Below, piece after piece: positions 11,601 through 18,905 of a stretch of 64,000 bases of DNA; positions within the stretch are counted from its first letter, which is position 1, and the number at the start of each line of letters is the position of its first letter. The stretch spans positions 77,490 through 141,489 of the forward strand of contig MKTT01000058.1 of assembly GCA_001898385.1 (NCBI GenBank). The letters run 5' to 3'. The stretch is from Planctomycetales bacterium 71-10. GTDB lineage: Bacteria; Planctomycetota; Planctomycetia; Isosphaerales; Isosphaeraceae. The translations under genes and the position numbers were made by a program. The notes below the pieces were generated by a model that had not been told where the DNA came from, searched no databases, and saw nothing but the letters and a program-made list of their open reading frames with translations.

Positions 11601-12595
11601 CGCCCGAGGGGAACCATCTGTTCCAGGTCGTCTGGCTGGGCGAAGACCGCCGCGAGGACTACCTCGACAGGCTCCGCGAGCTGGCCGGACGCCGGCCGCC
11701 GATCGAGCCCCGCACGGCCATCGTCTTCGAAGGCGACGCCCAGGCCGACTTCGCGGCCAATCCCTCGCTCCTGGAACGCCTGGAGGCCGACGCCTGGCCC
11801 GACTCCCCGCGCTCGGCGCAGGCGTGGCTCGGCGACCCGGTCGCGATCAAGGAGCCGACGGCCGCCCTGTTCCGCCGCCAGGCCGCGAACCACCTGCTCA
11901 TCGTCGGCCAGAACGAGGAGGCGGCGCTCGGCGTCACGGCTTCGGCCCTCGTCAGCCTGGCCGTCCAGTTCCCGCCGGCCCGCGACGACCTCGCCCGCGC
12001 CGGGGCGAAGTTCTGGATCCTCGACGGCACCCCCGAGGACTCGATCTACGCCGAAACCCTCCGAAGGACGGCCGAGGCCCTACCCCACGGGGTCAAGGTC
12101 GGCGGCTGGCGCGAGGCCCAGCCGTTCGTGGCGGAGGTGGCAGGCGAGCTGAAGCGTCGTCGCGAGCCCGACGCCGCCGACGGCCCCGAGCTGTTCCTGT
12201 TCATCCACGACCTGCCGCGCTTCCGCGACCTCCGCCGCCAGGACGAGTTCCAGTTCGGCGTGCGCGAGGAGGAGGGCCCGGCCGACCTGATCGACCTGAT
12301 CCTCCGCGAAGGGCCCGGCTACGGCGTCCACCTGATCGCCTGGTGCGACACGGTGACGAACCTCAACCGCAGCGTCTCCATGCAGCAGCTCCGCGAGTTC
12401 GGCATGCGCGTCCTCTTCCAGATGAGCCCGACCGACTCCGGCCACCTCCTCGACTCCCCCGCCGCCGCCAAGCTCGGCGCGAACCGGGCCCTTTACTACA
12501 GCGAGGAGCACAACCGCATCGAGAAGTTCCGCCCCTACCGGCCGCTCGACGACGCCTTGCTGGGACGCATCGGAGAACGCCTCCGGTCGAGATGA
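8645..12595 (+). CDS. Large FtsK/SpoIIIE (EccC-like) ATPase with coiled coils and membrane hairpin
   Basis: This 1,316-residue protein starts at GTG 8645, overlapping the previous stop by 4 nt. Residues 25-230 are a long charged coiled coil. Two hydrophobic helices with a short turn follow at about 235-278, then a second coiled coil to about 430. The first FtsK/SpoIIIE ATPase domain has an intact Walker A, GRTGSGKST (782-790, K788), and Walker B, LLVVDEF (D890, E891). A second ATPase-like domain is degenerate, with GQNEEAALG near residue 1088 in place of the P-loop and LFLFIHDLPRF where Walker B is expected. One active and one or more degenerate domains is the pattern of EccC from type VII secretion. 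Chromosome-segregation FtsK differs in having four TM helices and a gamma domain. Protein or DNA translocation is inferred. Confidence 0.88.
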   Translation: MSPTSLSSPEAPIDAAAPAPEADPLRAQRDAIRDLAAAIARLAETEASIVEARRARESEADREYHAKQDALSGRIAQLEREIAQADDKARREIVEGTSAAEAQAKNEFAMGSRRIAAEFDSLRQAAKTKLAREKSDAVGGHEAGKKVAAQEHVAGTKPIRDAVEILDSYRDRLAVLAADFAKFGLDPTPPPATRESYDKFAEPVDELFERLSRMQQPLKLLERLIVPRSLAGAKEAWVYASTAVLGGLIGLAAGLGGTSALVLAGVGLAIGLALRMKLVELAKQQLTRLYDPLMKSAADARSLADYCKAKVDGRLQEALKTLAARLEKDQEQAKERHTLAIAQGEADRDERLRQINEVYGRKLRENQEGHERSTRDAEEARARKTADLKAKAQAGAARLEEDFKAAKERARAVDESDRRGMAATWRESTATALATLDDVAHRAEGYGLDWSAPDVDARPLPAAIPPALRFGTVAVDLGTLPGGLPADPSLCEAVPDAVRLPALRPFPASANILVETPAEGRAAASTAIQAAMLRLLTSVKPGMVRFTIVDPIGLGRGFGAFMHLADYDEALVNNQVWTDARQIEDRLGDLEAHMELVTQKYLRNEYASIEEYNAAAGEVAEPYRVLVVVDYPNKFDEKAASRLASIVAGGPPCGVLTLIAVDDGRETPTGCRLADLRPYCTRLFWKDGALAWDDRELGLYPFTPDAPPVGEPATRLIQRIGEAARAAKRVEVPFEFIAPAPDSWWTRDSRAGIDVPLGKAAASKRQHLALGKGTSQHVLIAGRTGSGKSTLMHAMIVNLALAYGPDEIDLYLIDFKKGVEFKVYASHALPHASVVAIESEREFGVSVLTRLDAELKIRADRFRAAGVQDVQGFRNEPGSPPLPRILLVVDEFQEFFVEEDKLAQEAAGLLDRLVRQGRAFGIHVILGSQSLGGAFTLARSTLGQMAVRIALQCSEVDSHLILAESNTAAKALSRPGEAIYNDANGAPEGNHLFQVVWLGEDRREDYLDRLRELAGRRPPIEPRTAIVFEGDAQADFAANPSLLERLEADAWPDSPRSAQAWLGDPVAIKEPTAALFRRQAANHLLIVGQNEEAALGVTASALVSLAVQFPPARDDLARAGAKFWILDGTPEDSIYAETLRRTAEALPHGVKVGGWREAQPFVAEVAGELKRRREPDAADGPELFLFIHDLPRFRDLRRQDEFQFGVREEEGPADLIDLILREGPGYGVHLIAWCDTVTNLNRSVSMQQLREFGMRVLFQMSPTDSGHLLDSPAAAKLGANRALYYSEEHNRIEKFRPYRPLDDALLGRIGERLRSR

Positions 12596-12995
12596 GCCGT
12601 CGCAGGGGGGCCTTCGGATTTCGGCGTATCGCGATGGATTCAGGAAGGCCATCATGACGGCCTTCCCCCCTCGCGGGGGAAGGTGGCCCGCAGGGCCGGA
12701 TGAGGGGGAGGACGAGCAGGACGGCCGTCGGGATCCCGGGCCGGTCGGACGGGCTTTCGAATCCCAACGGGCCGTGTGCTTCGCGTCCCCCTCATCTGAC
12801 CCCTGCGGGATCTGTCTTCCCCCGCGAGGGGGGAAGACCGCCCGCGTCGAAGGCCCCGGGTTCCGGGACCATCGGCCAAAAACCAAAGGCCCCCCCTCCG
12901 TCGCGGTTCCGTTGTCGCGGCCGGGGGGGCGCGGCTACAATCGGTTTCCGCCGTGGTTTTCTCGCGAGCCGTGGGCTTCCGCCGGAGCGTCGTTG
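12596..12995. other. Intergenic region ahead of the gcv genes
   Basis: About 400 nt separate the FtsK-like gene from gcvT. A palindromic repeat element fills 12657-12840. The remaining 150 nt before gcvT are GC-rich and should contain the gcv promoter. I looked for the tandem aptamer of a glycine riboswitch and did not find it. The gcvT start is supported by GGAG at 12983-12986. Confidence 0.55.
12657..12840. repeat. Palindromic repeat element with inverted arms
   Basis: Two inverted arms of about 54 nt (12657-12710 and 12786-12840) flank a 75-nt spacer. Each arm contains its own hairpin, CCCCCCTCGCGGGGGAAG on the left and CTTCCCCCGCGAGGGGGG on the right, followed by a GGGCCGGATGAGGGGG-type segment. 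The same arrangement, with arms and spacer of nearly the same size, occurs at 33355-33538. The element has no open reading frame of its own. Confidence 0.75.
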
Positions 12996-14102
12996 ATGGC
13001 CGATTCGACCCCGTTGAAGACTCCCCTGTACGAATGGCACGTCGCCAACGGGGGCCGGATGGTCGACTTCGCGGGCTGGTCGATGCCCGTCCAGTACACC
13101 AGCATCGTCGAGGAGCACCAGGCCGTCCGCAACGGCGTCGGCCTCTTCGACGTCAGCCACATGGGCCGGCTGGCCTTCGAGGGACCCAAGGCGCTCGGCT
13201 GGATCAATGCCGTCGCGACGAACGACGCCTCCAAGCTGGAGCCGGGCAAGATCCAGTACAGCCTGCTGGCCAACGACCTGGGCGGGCTGATCGACGACAT
13301 CCTCGTCTACTACCGCCCGGACAAGACCTACTCCATCGTCTGCAACGCCTCCAACCGCGAGGCCGTGGTCCAGCAGTTCGCCGACCACCAGGAGGGCTTC
13401 AAGGCGAGCCTCGCCGACAGGACCCTGGAGACGGCCATGATCGCCGTGCAGGGCCCGGCCGCCGCGGCGACGCTCCGGCCGCTCGTCGACAGGCCGCTCG
13501 ACGACCTGAAGTATTACCACGTCGTGCTCGCCAAGGTGGCCGACGGCGTCGACGCCCTGGTCAGCCGGACGGGCTACACCGGCGAGGACGGCTTCGAGCT
13601 GATCGTCCCCGGCCCGGACGCCCTGAAGGTCTGGATCGCCCTGATGGAATCGGGCGCATCGTCCGGCGTCGTCCCGGTCGGCCTGGGCGCCCGCGACACG
13701 CTCCGGTTCGAGGCGGGCATGCCGCTGTACGGCCACGAGCTGTCCGACTCGATCGACCCGTTCGCCGCCGGCGTGGGCTGGGCCGTGAAGCTCGACAAGG
13801 GGGACTTCGTCGGGGCCGAGGCGCTGCGGCAGCAGGCGAAGAACCCCGGCTCGAAGCGCGTCGGGCTGCGGCTGGAGGGGAAGCGGATCGCCCGGCAGGG
13901 GTCGACCGTGACCTCCGGCGACCGGACGCTCGGCACGGTCACCTCCGGCACCTTCTCGCCGACCCTCCAGCAGAGCCTGGCGATGGCCCTGATCGACACC
14001 GAATTCTCGGCCCCCGGCTCGAAGGTCGTCGTCGACGTCCGCGGCAAGGCCGAGCCGGCCGAGGTCGTCCCGATCCCGTTCTACAAGCGGCCCCGGGCCT
14101 GA
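12996..14102 (+). CDS. gcvT: Glycine cleavage system T protein (aminomethyltransferase)
   Basis: The 368-residue protein is normal in length for the family and starts at ATG 12996 with GGAG nine nt upstream. It begins MADSTPLKTPLYEWHVANGG and contains the family features GRMVDFAGWSMPVQY, GLFDVSHMGRL and RTGYTGEDGFELI. It transfers the methylene group from the aminomethyl-lipoyl H protein to tetrahydrofolate, releasing ammonia. It is the first of four glycine cleavage genes on one strand (T, H, P subunit 1, P subunit 2) with gaps of 43-53 nt, so they are probably one operon. The frame also stays open far upstream, but nothing there resembles a coding sequence. Confidence 0.96.
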   Translation: MADSTPLKTPLYEWHVANGGRMVDFAGWSMPVQYTSIVEEHQAVRNGVGLFDVSHMGRLAFEGPKALGWINAVATNDASKLEPGKIQYSLLANDLGGLIDDILVYYRPDKTYSIVCNASNREAVVQQFADHQEGFKASLADRTLETAMIAVQGPAAAATLRPLVDRPLDDLKYYHVVLAKVADGVDALVSRTGYTGEDGFELIVPGPDALKVWIALMESGASSGVVPVGLGARDTLRFEAGMPLYGHELSDSIDPFAAGVGWAVKLDKGDFVGAEALRQQAKNPGSKRVGLRLEGKRIARQGSTVTSGDRTLGTVTSGTFSPTLQQSLAMALIDTEFSAPGSKVVVDVRGKAEPAEVVPIPFYKRPRA

Positions 14103-14155
14103 TCGCCGGCCCGCCCGCTCCCCGTCTCCATCCTTCGCATCTCCAGGACCCATCC

Positions 14156-14542
14156 ATGGATCCCAAGAGCTTCCTGTACGCCCCGTCGCACGAGTGGGTC
14201 GCCATCGACGGCGACACGGCCGTCGTCGGCCTGTCCAAGTTCGCCGTCGACCAGCTCACCGACCTGCTCACGATCGACCTGCCGAAGGTCGGAGACAAGC
14301 TGACGGCCGGCAAGAGCTTCGGCGAGGTCGAGAGCGTCAAGTCGGTCAACGACCTGTACGCCCCGATCGGCGGCGAGGTCGTCGAGGTCAACCAGGCCGT
14401 CGCGGACGACGTCCAGGTCCTTTCCGAAGACCCTTACGCCAAGGGCTGGCTGGTGAAGATCAAGGTGGCCGATCCCGCCGAGGCGGCGAAGCTGCTGGAC
14501 CACGCCGCCTACGAGAAGAAGATCGCCGAAGACGAGCATTGA
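14156..14542 (+). CDS. gcvH: Glycine cleavage system H protein
   Basis: The 128-residue protein starts at ATG 14156 (MDPKSFLYAPSHEWVAIDGD). The lipoyl-attachment lysine is K62 in GEVESVKSVNDLYAP, exactly as in the family. The H protein shuttles the aminomethyl intermediate between the P, T and L proteins in the cytoplasm. It needs lipoylation, but no lipoyl synthase or ligase lies in this window, and the L protein (dihydrolipoyl dehydrogenase) must also be encoded elsewhere. It sits 53 nt after gcvT and 52 nt before gcvPA. Confidence 0.97.
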   Translation: MDPKSFLYAPSHEWVAIDGDTAVVGLSKFAVDQLTDLLTIDLPKVGDKLTAGKSFGEVESVKSVNDLYAPIGGEVVEVNQAVADDVQVLSEDPYAKGWLVKIKVADPAEAAKLLDHAAYEKKIAEDEH

Positions 14543-14594
14543 CCGCGACCGACTCGCCGGGAGGATCGCGACGCAACTTCACCCTGGGAGCGAC

Positions 14595-15944
14595 ATGGCT
14601 TACATCGCGAACACGCCCGAAGACGTCCGCGCCATGCTGGACGCCGTCGGGCTGGATTCCCTGGACCAGCTCTTCGACATGGTCCCGCCGGAGTACCGGC
14701 TCGACCGCCCGCTCCGGATCCCCCCCGCCCTCACCGAGTTCGATCTGACCCGCGAGGTCGGCGACCTGCTCGCCCGCAACGAGGGGGCCGACCGCCGCGC
14801 CTGCTTCCTCGGGGCCGGTAGCTACGACCACTTCATCCCGGCCGTGGTCGACGCCCTGGCCTCGCGCGGCGAGTTCTACACCGCCTACACCCCGTACCAG
14901 CCCGAGGCCAGTCAGGGGACGCTCCAGGCCGTCTTCGAATACCAGACCCTCGTCGCCCAGCTCACCGGGATGGACGTCTCCAACGCCAGCCTCTACGACG
15001 GCGGCTCCGCCGTCACCGAGGCCGTGCTGATGGCCCTGGCGACCAACCGGCGCACCGGCCGCATCGTCGTCGCGGGGAGCGTCCACCCCGAGTATCGCCG
15101 CATCCTCCGGACGTACCTCGAACACCTGGGGCCCGAGGTCGTCGTCGTCCCGGCCGTCGGCGGGGTCGTCGACGCGAAGGCGCTGACGGCCGCGATCACG
15201 CCCGACACGGCCGCCGTCGTGCTCCAGCAGCCGAACTTCTTCGGCGGCCTGGAGGACGTCGACGCCCTCGCCGCCGCCGCCCATGCGCAGGGGGCCTCGG
15301 CGATCGTCAGCGTCGACCCGATCTCGCTCGGCCTCCTCAAGCGGCCCGACGCCTACGGCGCCGACGTCGTCACGGCCGAGGGCCAGGCGCTCGGCAACCC
15401 CATGTCGTTCGGCGGGCCGTACCTGGGGATGCTCGCCTGCAAGGCCGAGTACCTCCGCAAGCTCCCCGGCCGGATCGTCGGCCAGACGACCGACCGCAAC
15501 GGCAAGCGCTGCTGGGTGCTGACCCTCCAGACCCGAGAGCAGCACATCCGCCGCGAGAAGGCCACGTCCAACATCTGCACCAACCAGGGCCTGCTGGCCC
15601 TGCGGGCGAGCATCTACCTCGCCGCGATGGGCCCCCGCGGGCTCCGCCAGGCCGCCGAGCTGTCGACCCGCAAGGCCCACTACGCGGCCGACGCGCTGGG
15701 CAGGGCCGGCCTGCCGCTCGCGTTCCCCGGGCCGTTCTTCAAGGAATTCACGGTCAAGTGCCCCAAGGATCCGGCGGCCGTCCTGAAGAAGGTCGGCGAG
15801 GCGGGGTTCCACGGCGGCGTGGCCCTCGGCCGCTGGCATCCCGAGATGGCCGATCACATCCTCATCACCGTCACCGAGAAGCGGACCAAGGACGAGATCG
15901 ACGGCCTGGCCGACGCCTACAAGCGGGCGCTCGGCACCGTCTGA
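14595..15944 (+). CDS. gcvPA: Glycine dehydrogenase (decarboxylating) subunit 1
   Basis: The 449-residue protein starts at ATG 14595 with GGGAG just upstream. It has the features of the N-terminal half of glycine decarboxylase, such as FLGAGSYDHFIPAVVDAL, FYTAYTPYQPEASQGTLQ and NASLYDGGSAVTEA. With subunit 2 it forms the PLP-dependent P protein, which decarboxylates glycine and hands the aminomethyl group to GcvH. The P protein is split over two genes here, as in Gram-positive bacteria, Thermus and many planctomycetes; E. coli has a single 950-residue chain. Length is normal. Confidence 0.96.
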   Translation: MAYIANTPEDVRAMLDAVGLDSLDQLFDMVPPEYRLDRPLRIPPALTEFDLTREVGDLLARNEGADRRACFLGAGSYDHFIPAVVDALASRGEFYTAYTPYQPEASQGTLQAVFEYQTLVAQLTGMDVSNASLYDGGSAVTEAVLMALATNRRTGRIVVAGSVHPEYRRILRTYLEHLGPEVVVVPAVGGVVDAKALTAAITPDTAAVVLQQPNFFGGLEDVDALAAAAHAQGASAIVSVDPISLGLLKRPDAYGADVVTAEGQALGNPMSFGGPYLGMLACKAEYLRKLPGRIVGQTTDRNGKRCWVLTLQTREQHIRREKATSNICTNQGLLALRASIYLAAMGPRGLRQAAELSTRKAHYAADALGRAGLPLAFPGPFFKEFTVKCPKDPAAVLKKVGEAGFHGGVALGRWHPEMADHILITVTEKRTKDEIDGLADAYKRALGTV

Positions 15945-15987
15945 CCCCTCGCGTCCCCTGACCGAACACCCCCTCGATTGGCGACCC

Positions 15988-17448
15988 ATGTATAAGCTCG
16001 ACCTGCAACCGCTGCTCTTCGAAGCGAGCCGCCCCGGGCGGTCCACCGCGGTCCTCCCGCCGTCGGACGTCCCGGACGCCCCGCTGACCGACCTGATCCC
16101 CGCGCCCTTCCTCCAGGACGCCCCGGCCCCGCTGCCCGAGCTGAGCGAGCTGGACGTGGTCCGGCACTACACGAACCTCTCGTCGCTCAACATGTCGATC
16201 GACGGGAACTTCTACCCGCTCGGCTCGTGCACGATGAAGTACAACCCCAAGCGGAATGAGCGGCTGGCGTCGCTCCCCGGCCTGGGGGCGCAGCACCCGT
16301 ACCAGGACGAATCCACGCTCCAGGGCCTGCTGGCCATCCTGTACGGCCTCCAGCAAGACCTGGCCGAGATCGCCGGCCTGGACGCCGTCAGCCTCCAGCC
16401 GGCCGCCGGCGCGCAGGGCGAGCTGGCCGCGCTGTTCGTCGCCGCCGCCTACTTCCGCGACACGGAGCCCGGCCGCCGCCGGACGCAGGTCCTCATCCCG
16501 GACAGCGCCCACGGCACCAACCCCGCCTCGGCCCACCTGGCCGGCTTCGAGACCGTGACCGTCAAGAGCGACTCCCGCGGGCTCGTCGACCTCGACGACT
16601 TCAAGGCGAAGCTCAGCGACGACGTCGCCGTCTTCATGATCACCAACCCGAACACGGTCGGCCTGTTCGACCCCCAGATCGGCGAGATCGCCCGCCTCCT
16701 GCACGACCGCGGCGCCCTGCTCTATCTGGACGGCGCCAACATGAACGCCATCCTCGGCGTCGTCCGCCCCGGCGACATGGGCGCCGACCTGATGCACTAC
16801 AACCCCCACAAGACGTTCTCCGGCCCCCACGGCGGCGGCGGCCCCGGCGCCGGGCCCATCGCCGTCCGCGCCAAGCTCGCCCCCTACCTCCCCGCGCCGA
16901 TCGTCGGCCGCCGCGACGACGGGACGTACTTCCTGGACGACGACCGGCCCAGGTCGATCGGCCGCGTCCGCGCGTTCTTCGGCAACACCGGCGTCCTGTT
17001 CCGGGCGTACTGCTACATCCGCAGCCAGGGGCCCGAGGGCTTGAAACGGATCGCCCAGCACGCGGTCCTGAACGCCAACTACCTCCTCAGCCTGGTGAAG
17101 GACGTCTATCCCGTGCCGTGCGGCCCGCGCTGCATGCACGAGTTCGTCGCGTCCTGCCGGTCGCTGGCGAAGGACCGAGGCATCCGGGCGATGGACGTCG
17201 GCAAGCGGCTGATCGACTACAACTTCCACGCGCCGACGGTCTACTTCCCGCTCATCGTCTCCGAGGCCTTGATGATCGAGCCGACCGAGACCGAGAGCCG
17301 CGAGACGCTGGAAGCCTTCGCCGCCGCCCTGATCGCGATCGCGGCCGAGGACGCCGAATCCCTGCACGACGCCCCCTTCACCACGCCGGTCAGCCGGCTC
17401 GACGAGGTCAAGGCCGCCAAGACGCCCGTCCTGCGCTGGGCCCCCTGA
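15988..17448 (+). CDS. gcvPB: Glycine dehydrogenase (decarboxylating) subunit 2
   Basis: The 486-residue protein starts at ATG 15988 (MYKLDLQPLLFEASRPGRST). The PLP-binding lysine is K275 in NPHKTFSGPHGGGGPG. YPLGSCTMKYNPK and LIPDSAHGTNPASA are further family signatures. It pairs with GcvPA, encoded 43 nt upstream, to make the P protein of the glycine cleavage complex. Length and motifs are intact. It ends 41 nt before a GspF-like gene on the same strand. Confidence 0.96.
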   Translation: MYKLDLQPLLFEASRPGRSTAVLPPSDVPDAPLTDLIPAPFLQDAPAPLPELSELDVVRHYTNLSSLNMSIDGNFYPLGSCTMKYNPKRNERLASLPGLGAQHPYQDESTLQGLLAILYGLQQDLAEIAGLDAVSLQPAAGAQGELAALFVAAAYFRDTEPGRRRTQVLIPDSAHGTNPASAHLAGFETVTVKSDSRGLVDLDDFKAKLSDDVAVFMITNPNTVGLFDPQIGEIARLLHDRGALLYLDGANMNAILGVVRPGDMGADLMHYNPHKTFSGPHGGGGPGAGPIAVRAKLAPYLPAPIVGRRDDGTYFLDDDRPRSIGRVRAFFGNTGVLFRAYCYIRSQGPEGLKRIAQHAVLNANYLLSLVKDVYPVPCGPRCMHEFVASCRSLAKDRGIRAMDVGKRLIDYNFHAPTVYFPLIVSEALMIEPTETESRETLEAFAAALIAIAAEDAESLHDAPFTTPVSRLDEVKAAKTPVLRWAP

Positions 17449-17489
17449 CCCGTCGACACAATCCGAGCCTCGGCCCCCGGAGCCTCCCC

Positions 17490-18767
17490 ATGAGCCACCC
17501 GGACGACGTCGACCCGACCCCTCCCCGACGGCCCAGGCCCTCCCCCGACGACCCGCCGCCGAACCCGCCCCGCGCCGGGTTCGGCGATTCCACCTTCCGC
17601 CCGAGTCCGGGCCCGCCCGCGCCGGGCAAGCCCAGGTCGAGCCGCAAGCCGGTCGACGGCTTCCGAATGGAGGCCGCCGAGCCCGGCCCGAAGTGGTACG
17701 AACGGATCCTCTTCGGCCGGGTCAGCTCGGGGCAGCTCGCGCAGTTCTGCCGCCAGTTCGCGTCGTACCTAAACGCGGGCGTCGACTACGACCGGGCCCT
17801 CTCCAGCCTGGGGCGGCAGTTCGAGCGGACCGCGCTGGGGCCGGTCGTCGAGCGCGTGCGCAAGCGGATCAAGGCGGGCGCGACCCTGGAGGACGCGACC
17901 GCGCCGGAGCGCGACACGTTCGGCCCGGTCTTCCAGAGCATGATCACCGTCGCCGAGGCCCGCGGCGGCGTGCCGGAGACGCTGCGGAGCCTCGGGGCCG
18001 CGTTCGAGGCCCGCCAGCGGCTGATCCGGCAGGCCCGGTCGGCGATGATCTACCCGATCATCGTGCTCGTCCTGGCCTCGACGATCGCCTGCCTGATGGC
18101 GATCTACATCCTGCCGATGTTCGCCTCGCTCCTCTCGGACATCAGCAAGAAGGCCCAGCTCCCCTGGGCCAGCCGGGCCATGATGGCGTTCAGCCGGTTC
18201 GTCGCGGCCGGCGGCTGGTGGATCCTGCCCCTCGCCCTGATCGGCGCGCCCCTGGCGATCCTGAAGTGGTACCGGACGGCCGCCGGCCAGGCCGTGCTGG
18301 ACCCCATCCTCCTCCGCATCCCGGTCCTGGGGTCGATCTTCCGCAAGCTCGACGTCGGCCGGTTCGCGCGGACGCTCGCCAGCCTGCTCGACGCCGGCGT
18401 CGACGTGGGGACCTCCATGGACCTCACCGCGCAGGCCATGGCCACGACGCCGATGCGCAACGCCGTCGCCGCGGCGAAGGGCCCCGTGATGGAGGGCCGC
18501 GACCTGAGCGTCGCGCTCGCGCCGAGCGGCTGGTTCGGCCCGGACGTCATCGCGGTTTTGGAGTCCGGCGAGGAGACCGGCAAGATCCCGGAGGCCCTGA
18601 ACCACCTGGCCGACGACTACGAGGAGCAGGTCGCCTACATGGTGAAGAACCTGGGCCACCTGATCCAGCCGCTGCTTGTGCTAATGCTCGCGGGCTTCGT
18701 CCTGTTCATCATCCTGGCCGTCTTTCTGCCTTACATCCAGGTCATCACCTCTCTGGCCGGGGGCTGA
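17490..18767 (+). CDS. Type II secretion / type IV pilus inner-membrane platform protein (GspF/PilC family)
   Basis: The 425-residue protein starts at ATG 17490 (MSHPDDVDPTPPRRPRPSPD). The first 65 residues are Pro-rich and disordered. Two T2SF domains follow (FCRQFASYLNAGVDYDRALSSL and FARTLASLLDAGVDVGTSMDL), and three membrane helices lie at about 190-215, 247-265 and 390-415. This is the layout of GspF/PilC, the inner-membrane platform for pilus or pseudopilus assembly. No GspE ATPase, secretin or pilin-peptidase gene is nearby, so it must work with parts encoded elsewhere. It lies 41 nt after gcvPB, a neighbour with no obvious functional link, and is followed by a terminator. Confidence 0.88.
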   Translation: MSHPDDVDPTPPRRPRPSPDDPPPNPPRAGFGDSTFRPSPGPPAPGKPRSSRKPVDGFRMEAAEPGPKWYERILFGRVSSGQLAQFCRQFASYLNAGVDYDRALSSLGRQFERTALGPVVERVRKRIKAGATLEDATAPERDTFGPVFQSMITVAEARGGVPETLRSLGAAFEARQRLIRQARSAMIYPIIVLVLASTIACLMAIYILPMFASLLSDISKKAQLPWASRAMMAFSRFVAAGGWWILPLALIGAPLAILKWYRTAAGQAVLDPILLRIPVLGSIFRKLDVGRFARTLASLLDAGVDVGTSMDLTAQAMATTPMRNAVAAAKGPVMEGRDLSVALAPSGWFGPDVIAVLESGEETGKIPEALNHLADDYEEQVAYMVKNLGHLIQPLLVLMLAGFVLFIILAVFLPYIQVITSLAGG

Positions 18768-18834
18768 GACTCCCCCCGCTCTCCTCGATCGCGTCGGCCG
18801 GTCGCCGCGGCGACCGGCCGATCGGGAAACGAGA

Positions 18835-18863
18835 AGAGGCCGGGACCTTGCGGCCCGGCCTCT
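18835..18863. terminator. Bidirectional hairpin terminator
   Basis: A 10-bp perfect stem (AGAGGCCGGG paired with CCCGGCCTCT) encloses a 9-nt loop between two convergent genes. There is no long T-run on either side. Position and stability support a terminator for both the GspF-like gene and the giant gene on the other strand. Confidence 0.7.
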
Positions 18864-18905
18864 CCGGTTCCTACGTCATGGTCGGCGACTCGCGTCGCCG
18901 CGGGA

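Noticed and set aside
7625-11893. Very long minus-strand open frame running antisense through the FtsK-like operon into the MutS-like gene
   Set aside because: The part above 7624 is the complement of well-supported genes. It has no domain signatures and shows the Arg/Gly/Ala/Val bias of antisense GC-rich DNA. Only the MutS-like part is real.
12841-12995. Possible glycine riboswitch ahead of gcvT
   Set aside because: No tandem aptamer core could be traced, and the sequence is mostly G/C runs. Regulation may be by other means.
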